Assembly: GCF_019703875.1 (NCBI RefSeq)
Contig: NZ_AP024110.1
Location: 1,674,001-1,738,000 of the forward strand
Source of the DNA: Methyloradius palustris
GTDB lineage: Bacteria > Pseudomonadota > Gammaproteobacteria > Burkholderiales > Methylophilaceae
Reading direction: 5' to 3'
DNA: 64,000 bases
Shown here one piece after another: positions 26,383 to 35,600 of this stretch (its first letter is position 1; each line of letters begins with the position of its first letter). The notes under the pieces were generated by a model. The model made no database searches and was not told where the DNA came from. It worked only from the letters and a program-made list of their open reading frames with translations. The position numbers and the translations under genes are program-made.

Positions 26383-27684
26383 TTAACTGTGTAAAGACAC
26401 CACCAAGCCTGGCTCATCTTCACGCGCCTGTAATTCACATGCAACGCCAATGCCAGGCACAATCGCTAAAGTCTCATCCCAATAAATCAGCGGTAGATGT
26501 TCACGCTGCCAGGGAGGAATATGCGCTTCCTGCAATAAATGTTTAAGGGTGCGCGTAGGCCTTGCCCAGTCTGGCTTGAAGCGCTCACCACCCACACGGT
26601 GAGATACTCTGAGCTTATTGATGCCTAAACGCTCCGCAGCTAATCCAGCCCCCGATTTTCTTTCAAACAATAAGCGACTACCATCGGGCAACACCAACTC
26701 AGCTTCACCCTGCCAGATCATTGCAATCGGTAATGCTTCGGCATTCTTTTGTATGTAGGCCATGCCTTGATAGCGCCTCAGCCAGATATCATTCTGCGCA
26801 TCTACCGCCACTTTAAGTGCAGCATCTGATTTTGCACTGAGTAGCTGGTGCAGCATTTCTTGCAGGCGGTTGGTATTGGGCAAAGGCTGCTCTTGTTGAG
26901 CGAGCCACCAGCGCAAAAGATTACGTGCTCGCGCGTCAGAAAGCTGTGATAAAGCGGCTACATCAATTTGGTGATGCGCAATTGTTCTCGCATCCAAGGA
27001 TGCAAGCTCATCAAGCAAAGCTGAAGCCTCAGCAAGATGCGAGGCCGAACGGGCAAGATTTTGGCTAACAGCAGGGAATCTCTGCGTTAGAACTGGCAAT
27101 ATCTGATGACGACAGAAGTTACGATCGTAATGTTCGTCTTCATTACTTTCATCTTCTATCCACGCTAGATCGTGTGCTGTGGCATATGCCTCCAACTGAT
27201 GACGCAGAACATCCAGCAATGGTCTTAGCAGGCGACGTTTTTGATCAATAGCTGCCATGGCTGCCAGTCCTTTGGCGCCCGCCCCACGAAGTAATTGCAG
27301 AAGTAATGTTTCTGCTTGGTCATCTTGGTGATGAGCGAGAACAATTTGATCTTGACCGCTGTTTTCAATTAAAGCTTTATAACGCGAATTCCTGGCTGCC
27401 GCCTCGATACCCAAGCCACTATCCAAAGGCACTTTGACATAGATGACATCAATGGGAATGTCGATTTCATTGCAGATTGTTCGACAGAATTCTGCCCACT
27501 TCTCGGCATTCGGGCTTAAACCATGATGCACATGAACCGCCCGTAGCTTGAAGCCAATGTTTTTTTGTTGGGATGCGAGTAAATGTAATAAAACGCGAGA
27601 GTCCAAGCCGCCGCTAAGTGCAAGAACTAGCGTTTGACCTTTTAATTCAAGTGGCTGAATAAAGTCAGCTATGTGTAATTGCAA
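26383..27684 (-). CDS. tilS: tRNA(Ile)-lysidine synthase
   Basis: 433-aa enzyme that changes the wobble cytidine of the CAU-anticodon isoleucine tRNA to lysidine, needed to read AUA. The PP-loop motif SGGLDSR (residues 25-31) binds ATP; HHGLSPNAEKWAEFC, LAHHQDDQAETLLLQLLRG and DESNEDEHYDRNFCRHQILP are characteristic. The C-terminal domains (about residues 210-433) are present, as in E. coli. It follows accA by 80 bp, the usual dnaE-accA-tilS order in proteobacteria. Confidence 0.96.
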   Translation of the reverse strand: MQLHIADFIQPLELKGQTLVLALSGGLDSRVLLHLLASQQKNIGFKLRAVHVHHGLSPNAEKWAEFCRTICNEIDIPIDVIYVKVPLDSGLGIEAAARNSRYKALIENSGQDQIVLAHHQDDQAETLLLQLLRGAGAKGLAAMAAIDQKRRLLRPLLDVLRHQLEAYATAHDLAWIEDESNEDEHYDRNFCRHQILPVLTQRFPAVSQNLARSASHLAEASALLDELASLDARTIAHHQIDVAALSQLSDARARNLLRWWLAQQEQPLPNTNRLQEMLHQLLSAKSDAALKVAVDAQNDIWLRRYQGMAYIQKNAEALPIAMIWQGEAELVLPDGSRLLFERKSGAGLAAERLGINKLRVSHRVGGERFKPDWARPTRTLKHLLQEAHIPPWQREHLPLIYWDETLAIVPGIGVACELQAREDEPGLVVSLHS

Positions 27685-27764
27685 GCAACTTATTTGATTA
27701 GCAGAGTCCGCAAGGTCGTGAATGCCAGACTTATGCTCATACTGCTTGGTTTTGACAGTCTGTT

Positions 27765-28733
27765 TTATTTGACGGCTACTTCTTTGAACTGGCCATAACT
27801 CATCAGACGCTCGAAGCGAGCTGCAAGCAAGTCTTCAGTAGATTTAACAGTTAGCCTTGCAAGCTCATCGGCAATGCTTCTACGCAAGGTTTGCATAATG
27901 ATTTCTGGCGCACGGTGTGCACCGCCCAATGGCTCTGCCACAATGCGATCAATCAGTCCCATAGTTTTCAAGCGTGTGGATGTAATTGCCAGAGTTTCTG
28001 CGGCCACTGATGCTTGGTCTGCACTCTTCCACAGAATAGAAGCACAACCTTCTGGTGAAATAACAGAGTAAGTAGAATATTGCAGCATCATCAGGTGATC
28101 GACCACACCCAGAGCCAGCGCACCGCCGGAACCACCTTCGCCGATAATCACACCGATAATCGGTGTTTTCAACTCAGCCATCACATATAGATTACGGGCA
28201 ATGGCTTCAGACTGGCCACGCTCTTCTGCACCAATGCCTGGGTAAGCACCCGGGGTATCAATCAGCGTGATGATCGGCAGGCCAAACTTCTCTGCCAAAC
28301 GGTACAAACGCAAAGCCTTGCGATAGCCTTCAGGGCGCGGCATGCCAAAATTTCGATGCTGGCGCTCTTTTACATCGCGACCTTTTTGATGGCCAATCAC
28401 CATCACAGATTGCCCATCAAAGCGTGCAATACCGCCAACAATGGCCGGATCATCACCAAAGGCACGGTCACCGTGCAATTCGTGGAAATCAGTAAATATC
28501 CCTTGAATATAATCCAGCGTATAAGGCCGTTGTGGGTGGCGGGAAACTTGCGAAATCTGCCATGCAGTTAATTTGCTGTAGATTTCTTTAGTCATCGTCT
28601 GGTTTTTTTGTTGTAGACGATCAATTTCTTCAGAAATATCCAGTGCAGAATCATCCTGCACATAGCGCAGCTCTTCGATCTTTGCATCGAGCTCGGCTAT
28701 CGGTTGTTCAAAATCGAGAAAACTGGTTTTCAT
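27765..28733 (-). CDS. accA: Acetyl-CoA carboxylase carboxyltransferase subunit alpha
   Basis: 322-aa alpha subunit of the carboxyltransferase that makes malonyl-CoA for fatty-acid synthesis, working with AccD. Recognisable stretches are TAWQISQVSRHPQRPY, FDGQSVMVIGHQKGRD, RPEGYRKALR, TLIDTPGAYPG, IGEGGSGGALA and YSVISPEGCASILWK. Full length. It lies 26 bp after dnaE. Confidence 0.97.
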   Translation of the reverse strand: MKTSFLDFEQPIAELDAKIEELRYVQDDSALDISEEIDRLQQKNQTMTKEIYSKLTAWQISQVSRHPQRPYTLDYIQGIFTDFHELHGDRAFGDDPAIVGGIARFDGQSVMVIGHQKGRDVKERQHRNFGMPRPEGYRKALRLYRLAEKFGLPIITLIDTPGAYPGIGAEERGQSEAIARNLYVMAELKTPIIGVIIGEGGSGGALALGVVDHLMMLQYSTYSVISPEGCASILWKSADQASVAAETLAITSTRLKTMGLIDRIVAEPLGGAHRAPEIIMQTLRRSIADELARLTVKSTEDLLAARFERLMSYGQFKEVAVK

Positions 28734-28759
28734 GCATTCGGCCTTTTAAATCAATTGCT

Positions 28760-31700
28760 CTAATTATAGAGGATTTTTACGTTTTCTTCGCTTAACCAGC
28801 CTTTAAGGCCCGCCAATAATTCATCATGTAACTCCACGCGCCATTGCTCCCCGAGCATGATTTCGACGCGTGCATCCGAATTATGGTACTCCACTTTCAC
28901 AGCACACCCTCGGCGATTTTCTCCACCTGTATTACGGCAATATGGACTTAATAGATCACGTAATTTCACGGCATCCGCCTGCCCATTGCAAGAGATTTTA
29001 AGCAAGCTGGCATACGCACCGCGTGCAGCAGCTAGGTCGTACAGCTTACGCGCATTAACCCGCAAGCCTCCAGAAAAGTCGTCATTACTGACGCGCCCTT
29101 CCACAATTAACAGCACATCGTCTTTTAGCAGCTGTGGGTTCTGGTTGAGCAACTCATTGCCAACTACGATTTCAATACGTGAGGTAGCGTCATCAAGGGT
29201 AACAATCGCCATTTTTCCACGAGCTGTCATACGGATACGCACGCCCATCACCACGCCTGCCAATAGCTGTGGCTGCTCTTGCGGTTTCAAGTCAGCCAAG
29301 CCGCCACGCACAAAGGTTGAGAGTTCTTTTTTGTAGCCAAGATAAGGGTGGCCACTCAGATAAAAGCCCAAAGCAATCTTTTCCTGCTGCAAACGCTCTT
29401 GCTCTGACCAAGGCGGCACCTTCGGCAAGGTATGTGCCACGGAGTCTGTGGTGATGCCAAACAGGCTATCTTGACCAGTAGCTGCCCCACTCTGCTCTGC
29501 TGCAGTAATAGCCAGATTTACGCCTGCCAGCAAAGCAGCACGGCTTGGCTCAAGCTTATCAAAAGCCCCCGCACGAATCAGTGATTCAATCACACGGCGA
29601 TTCACCTTGCGCAAATCAAGGCGACGGCAGAAATCGAACAGATCTTTGAATGGGCCATCTTGCTCAAGGGCTGCCAACATTAATTCTATTGCCGCCCAGC
29701 CAGTACCTTTAACCGCGCCCAACCCATACAATACTTGCGTTTGGTTCAGCGGCTTAAAGCGGAACTCGCTCTGGTTGATATCAGGTGCCAACACCTCTAC
29801 CCCATTCGCCGCACAATCAGCATGGAAAATATTCACGCTGTCTGTATTATTCATATCGGCAGACATGGTGGCTGCCAAGAATGCAGCGGGATAATGTGTT
29901 TTGAGGTAAGCCGTATGGTATGCCACTAAAGCATAAGCGGCGGCGTGCGATTTGTTGAATCCGTAGCCAGCGAACTTCTCTAGCGTATCAAATAGTTCAC
30001 TTGCCTGACGCTCAGTTAAGCCGTTTTTGGTAGCGCCTTCTACAAAAATCTTGCGCTGGGCATCCATTTCTTCTGGCTTTTTCTTACCCATAGCGCGACG
30101 TAGTAAATCCGCGCCGCCCAAGCTGTAACCCGCCACAACTTGTGCGATCTGCATCACCTGCTCTTGATAGACGGCGATCCCGTAAGTCTCTTTCAGAATC
30201 GGTTCTGCTAGTGGATGTGGATATTCCACACGTTGCAAGCCGTGTTTACGACGGCAAAAATCAGGGATCAAATCCATTGGGCCTGGACGATATAGTGCAA
30301 CCAACGCAATGATATCCTCAAAGCAATCGGGCTTTGCCTGCTTCAACATGTCCTTCATGCCGCGCGATTCAAGCTGGAATACCGCGGTGGTATTGGCCAG
30401 CTTTAACAACTTATAGGTAGGCGCATCGTCAATCGGCAAGGTTTCAAACGAGAGCGGTGGGAGGTCTTCAAGCGCGCGCTGGGCATTGGTGTTTTCCAGA
30501 GCCATATCTAGTATGGTCAGGGTACGCAGGCCTAAGAAGTCGAATTTGACTAGGCCTACGGCTTCCACATCATCTTTATCATATTGGCTTACAAGGCTGT
30601 CGCCATTGGCTTGGCAGTAGATTGGGGAGAAGTCAGAAATCTTGCCAGGTGAAATCAGTACGCCACCTGCGTGCATGCCCACATTACGGGTCAGACCTTC
30701 AAGCCTAAGCGCAAGCTCGAGCAACTCATTAACTTCTTCTTCCTGCTCGCGTCGCTCATTAAACTGCGGCTCTTTCTTAATAGCTTCGCTTAGGGTGATA
30801 CCCAACTCGTTTGGAATCAGCTTGGCGATGCTATCGACAAAATTGAAGGGCAAATCCAACACACGGCCAACATCACGAATTACTGCTTTGGCCGCCAAGG
30901 TACCGAAGGTGGCGATCTGCGAAACTGATTCGCGACCGTACTTCTCTTTCACATAATCAATAACGCGGTCGCGCCCTTCCTGACAAAAGTCGATGTCAAA
31001 GTCGGGCATAGAGACACGCTCTGGATTCAGGAAACGCTCAAACAGCAAGGCATATCGCAGTGGATCAAGGTCGGTAATACCCAAGCTGTAAGCCACCACA
31101 GAACCAGCGCCAGAACCACGGCCTGGGCCAACAGGCACGCCGTTATTCTTCGCCCAGTTGATAAAATCTGCCACGATCAGGAAATAACCTGGGAAACCCA
31201 TCTGGATGATGATACTGGCTTCAAACGTTAATCGATCTTCATATTCTTGCCGCCTCGCATCACGCACTGTTTGATCTGGATAGAGCACTTCCAAGCGCTT
31301 CTCAAGGCCAATTCTGGCCTGTGCAATGAGGTAATCATCCAGACTTTCGCCATTAGGCGTGGGGAATTGTGGCAAATAATTTTTGCCCAGCGTCAAAGTA
31401 AGGTTGCAGCGTTTAGCGATCTCTACACTATTAGCCAGCGCCTCCGGAATATCCGCAAATAACTCAGCCATTTCTGTCTGTGTTTTGAAATATTGCGCTG
31501 GAGTAAATACTTTAGGACGGCGGTTATCAGCGAGCACATAGCCTTCAGAGATGCACACACGTGCCTCGTGCGCCTTGAAGTCTTCAGTCTCTATAAATTG
31601 GATTGGGTGCGTGGCAACCAGCGGCAGGTTAGCATCGCTGGCCAGCGCAATTGCTTGTGATATATAGGCTTCTTGTTGGGCGTGGCCTGCACGTTGCAAC

Positions 31701-32209
31701 TCGATATAGAAACGATCTGGAAAAGCTGCGTTCCAGTCTTGCGCAAGTTGCTTAGCCAAGCCTTGATTACCCTGCATCAAGGCATGACCAATATCGCCAA
31801 ACATCGCGCCTGAAAGTACGATCAGGCCATCTGTGGATTCATCAACTAACCATTGGCGCTTGATTTCAGCGCGCCCACGATATTGATTATTTAGATAAGC
31901 GCGTGTCAGCAATTCACACAGGCGAAGGTATCCTGCATGAGTTTGACACAGCAAAAGTAAACGATAAGGCTGGTCGCGCTTGGATTCGTTTTCAAGCCAG
32001 ATATCGCAACCGAGCAATGGTTTAATGCCCTTGCCACGCGCTGCTTTATAAAACTTTACTGCGCCAAACAGGTTGCTAAGATCGGTAAGTGCCAGCGCTG
32101 GCATTTGGTCTTTTTGCGCGTGTTTAACGTAATCGTCAATGCGCACTGTACCATCCACAATGGAATACTCACTGTGGCAACGCAGGTGGATAAAAGTCGG
32201 TTGTTGCAT
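28760..32209 (-). CDS. dnaE: DNA polymerase III alpha subunit
   Basis: 1149-aa replicative polymerase. The N-terminal PHP domain starts HLRCHSEYSIVDG; the catalytic palm contains the paired aspartates in PDFDIDFCQEGRDR near residue 400 and GPGRGSGAGS just before; a helix-hairpin-helix and an OB fold (LLAGVVMGVRIRMTARGKMAI) complete the C-terminal half. Length and motifs match the E. coli type DnaE1. First gene of the dnaE-accA-tilS run. Confidence 0.97.
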   Translation of the reverse strand: MQQPTFIHLRCHSEYSIVDGTVRIDDYVKHAQKDQMPALALTDLSNLFGAVKFYKAARGKGIKPLLGCDIWLENESKRDQPYRLLLLCQTHAGYLRLCELLTRAYLNNQYRGRAEIKRQWLVDESTDGLIVLSGAMFGDIGHALMQGNQGLAKQLAQDWNAAFPDRFYIELQRAGHAQQEAYISQAIALASDANLPLVATHPIQFIETEDFKAHEARVCISEGYVLADNRRPKVFTPAQYFKTQTEMAELFADIPEALANSVEIAKRCNLTLTLGKNYLPQFPTPNGESLDDYLIAQARIGLEKRLEVLYPDQTVRDARRQEYEDRLTFEASIIIQMGFPGYFLIVADFINWAKNNGVPVGPGRGSGAGSVVAYSLGITDLDPLRYALLFERFLNPERVSMPDFDIDFCQEGRDRVIDYVKEKYGRESVSQIATFGTLAAKAVIRDVGRVLDLPFNFVDSIAKLIPNELGITLSEAIKKEPQFNERREQEEEVNELLELALRLEGLTRNVGMHAGGVLISPGKISDFSPIYCQANGDSLVSQYDKDDVEAVGLVKFDFLGLRTLTILDMALENTNAQRALEDLPPLSFETLPIDDAPTYKLLKLANTTAVFQLESRGMKDMLKQAKPDCFEDIIALVALYRPGPMDLIPDFCRRKHGLQRVEYPHPLAEPILKETYGIAVYQEQVMQIAQVVAGYSLGGADLLRRAMGKKKPEEMDAQRKIFVEGATKNGLTERQASELFDTLEKFAGYGFNKSHAAAYALVAYHTAYLKTHYPAAFLAATMSADMNNTDSVNIFHADCAANGVEVLAPDINQSEFRFKPLNQTQVLYGLGAVKGTGWAAIELMLAALEQDGPFKDLFDFCRRLDLRKVNRRVIESLIRAGAFDKLEPSRAALLAGVNLAITAAEQSGAATGQDSLFGITTDSVAHTLPKVPPWSEQERLQQEKIALGFYLSGHPYLGYKKELSTFVRGGLADLKPQEQPQLLAGVVMGVRIRMTARGKMAIVTLDDATSRIEIVVGNELLNQNPQLLKDDVLLIVEGRVSNDDFSGGLRVNARKLYDLAAARGAYASLLKISCNGQADAVKLRDLLSPYCRNTGGENRRGCAVKVEYHNSDARVEIMLGEQWRVELHDELLAGLKGWLSEENVKILYN

Positions 32210-32304
32210 GAATATATTTTAACCGATTGAACGCTTTTCTGGGGTAGAAAAGCAGGCGTTTTAATTGAAACGCCAAGCGTATAGATTGATTTTAAAACGT
32301 CAGG

Positions 32305-32331
32305 ATTAAAGGATGCGCTTTTGCGCATCCT
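32305..32331 (-). terminator. Hairpin after the 80-aa gene
   Basis: Stem AGGATGCGC/GCGCATCCT at 32310-32331 with a 4-nt loop, followed on the minus strand by a short T-rich stretch (TTTAAT). It sits 15 bp past the stop of the small gene at 32346 and before dnaE; the weak T-run makes efficiency uncertain. Confidence 0.55.
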
Positions 32332-32345
32332 GCTTGAATGATGTG

Positions 32346-32588
32346 TTAAGCAATTTCCCAAGGCAAGTCACGACGGCCATATACGGGCTTTAAGACGCCT
32401 TCATTTCTTAAAGATTGAGCAGCCCACCTTACGTCATATTGCCAAGTATATAAAAGGCTTCCAGACTTTTTTAATTCTGTTTCGTAGTGAAACCAGATGT
32501 ATTGAGCAACATCTTTTGGCCACCCTTTGCCACCTAACGATTTTAATGCCGCAATAACCCAAACTTTCATATTCTGTCTAGTTGCCAT
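32346..32588 (-). CDS. Small winged-helix-like protein of unknown function
   Basis: 80 aa. No recognised family name. The pattern (VWVIAALKSLGGKGWPKDVA, then WQYDVRWAAQSLRNEGVLK and a final PWEIA) looks like the helix-helix-wing layout seen in the N-terminal domain of Mrr-type proteins, where a basic helix pair is followed by a beta wing. DNA binding is possible but unproven. It lies between the chemosensory cluster and dnaE with its own hairpin downstream, so it is probably its own transcription unit or a readthrough product of chpA, whose stop is 61 bp upstream. Confidence 0.7.
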   Translation of the reverse strand: MATRQNMKVWVIAALKSLGGKGWPKDVAQYIWFHYETELKKSGSLLYTWQYDVRWAAQSLRNEGVLKPVYGRRDLPWEIA

Positions 32589-32649
32589 CTTTAAGCCCTC
32601 AATGCCTAACCCGCAAATTGAAACAGATTAGCCTCTTAACCAACAAAAA

Positions 32650-35600
32650 CTAGGCAGAAACTGGTACAGAATTACCTAGCAATATTGAAACCTGTGTGAT
32701 CAACTCATCGTCTTGCACAGGCTTGCCCAAGAATGCATCAACACCAAGCTCCTTAGCGTGATTTTGGTGTTTCTCAGCAGTGCGCGAGCTGATAATCATC
32801 AATGGGATACTAGCAGTTCGTTCATCACCCTTGATGTTACGCACCAGCTCAAAACCATCCATACGTGGCATTTCAATATCAGTGATAATCACGTCAGGCA
32901 GGTTTTCTTGTAAGACTTGCAGCGCATCCATACCATCTTTAGCAAGCAGCACCTTGTAATTTTCACGCTCTAGCAGACGGCTTAGTACCTTACGCATAGT
33001 GAGTGAGTCATCCACCACCAGAATTGTAGGATTAACCTCGACTTTAACGACTGGCGCATTACTGACACGAATATTACCTACAGCCAGCACTTCACGGTTA
33101 GCAAGTTGCACAGGGTTGATAATCAAAACCACTTTACCATCACCCATCACTGTTGCACCGATAATGCCCGGCACACGCGAAAGCTGCGCGCCAATCGGCT
33201 TCATCACAACTTCCTGATTATTGACGATTTCATCGACATGCAAGGCGATATGGTAAGTACCGCTGCGTAATAGCAATACTGGCGTATAGCGATGCTCTTC
33301 TGCCAGTTGCTCATTGTCGCCTATGAGTTTATTGAGGTAATACAAGGGATAATCACGCCCAGACCATTCAATATGGCCTTGCTCTGTGGCTTTTGCCAGA
33401 TCATCTGCTTTGATTTTTTGCGCTTGCTCCACCATCACAGAAGGCAATGCAAATACATTGGTACCAGCCCTAACCAATAGAACTTGTGACACGGAAAGTG
33501 TGACTGGCAGATAAATGGTAAATACAGCACCTTGGCCAACAGCATTGTTTACATCAATACGGCCACCGAGAGCAGTAATGTCACTACGTACCGAATCCAA
33601 GCCAACGCCCCGGCCTGAGATTTGTGTGACATCAGTTGCAGTTGAAAAGCCTGGCTCAAAAATCACTGACATCAGTGCTTGTTCGCTCACTTCATGCTCT
33701 GCACTGAAAAGACCGTTTTCTATTGCCTTACTTTTAACGCGCTCAAGGTTAATACCCGCGCCATCGTCAGAAACGGTCATGATAATTTCATCATTTTCTC
33801 GTCTGACGACTAAATTGACTTTACCTGTGATCTGCTTTTTGGCTTTTTTGCGTTCAGCAGGGGTTTCCATACCGTGTGCCACGGCATTACGCAATAAATG
33901 CTCTAGTGGCGCGCCGATTTTATCCAGCACGCTACGGTCTACGTCCACTGATTCACCATCAATATGCAGTTCAACCTCTTTTTCAAGCTCTTTGGCCGTC
34001 TGCCTGACGATACGCTGCAAGCGTTCTGTCACCATAGAAAATGGCACCATACGCACATCCATCAGACCATGCTGCAATTCACGATTCATACGATTCTGTT
34101 GCTGCAAGGCAGACTCAGCTTCATCCATATTGCCGAGCAGGCCATGCTGAATGGTGGAAACGTCGTTCACACTTTCCGCCATCATTCGGGTCAGTTCTTG
34201 CAATCGGGTAAAACGGTCAAATTCCAGCGGATCAAATGTCTCATTGGTTTCTTGCAGATAAGCCATGCGTGACTGCATCTGGCTTTCAGCTTCGATCTCC
34301 ATCTCGCGCAACTGACCACGCAGCCGCTGTACGCTTTCAGTAAGGTCAAGAGAAAAATGCTTGAATGCGATCATTTCTCGCTCAACGCGTGAGCGCGCAA
34401 TACTGATTTCACCTGCTTCGTTGATCAGCCTATCCAATACATCAGCACGCATACGCAGGTATTGCACAGTACGCTCAACTGGGCGCAGGGCGCGATTTTC
34501 TGTCTGTGGTTGATGTGCTGTTAACGGTGAATTAGCAGTTAAAGAGCTAGTAGCTGCATCGACGAATACACCAATTTGGTCTAGATCACCAAATAAACCA
34601 TCAAAATCCACCTTTTTGGTTTTGCTCTTAAGCCCGCGAATCACGCGGTCTTCCATTCCATGCACAGTATCAGCCAACTCAGCCTGGCCAACCATACGCG
34701 CACTGCCCTTTAGGGTATGCAAGGCACGTTGCAATTCGTCTGAGTGGCTAAGTTCCGTTGGCTCATTGCGCCATGCACGCAACTCATTGCCGACCACAGG
34801 CAAAAGCTCATGCGCTTCTTCAACAAACATGGTCAGCAATTCGTTCTCTACACTGTCTTGGCTAGAATATGCGTCAGCAACTTGAGGCTGGTTAATAGGC
34901 TCAATAATCGGCTGAGCAAGCTCTGGTGTATCTTCAGATACGCTTAAATTAGTTTCAATGACTGCGGCTTCGTCAGACGATTTAACACCTGTTGGCTCTG
35001 TGGTAGATAGTTCGCCATCAGAACTTTCCAGTGTCACATAGTCCGTTTGATTCTCGGAAATCTCGGCGACAGTTTCTTCGTTGGCTTCTTGACCATCGCC
35101 AGCGCCGAGTTCTACAGCCAATCTATCAGGTTCAGCCATATCTAGGAAGGCTGGTACTTCAATTTCTGCAGATACGTCGACTTCTGCCAGCACATCTTCT
35201 TGGGCTTCATATGGAACATCGGCGGATTCTGCCACTTGTTGTACAGAAGCCGCTTGCGCAGTGGCTTCTTGCAGTGCAACAACCAAACTTGGTACTTGTT
35301 TAGGTTGTCGCAACAAAGCTGCTTTTCGCAACATATTGCCCAAGGCAGTGACTACATTTTCATAGAGGGCGAAGGTTTGTGGTGTCCAGTACCCTTGATG
35401 CTCGTCAAACCAATACTCTAATTCACGAGACAATACGCCAATGGCTTTAAAACCTGTGGTGCCTGCATTACTCGCCAGCGTATGCGCTGCACGACGGCTG
35501 CTATCAGAAGGTTTTTTAACTTCACCAGCCAGCATCTGCGCCTTGACTTCAGGCACGCTCTCATTCAGCGCTTGCATATGCTCTTCGGCTTCGAGCATGA

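Noticed and set aside
33515..34150. 211-codon plus-strand open frame opposite chpA
   Set aside because: Lies over the conserved CheA kinase core on the other strand, with a Ser/Thr-rich nonsense-like composition.
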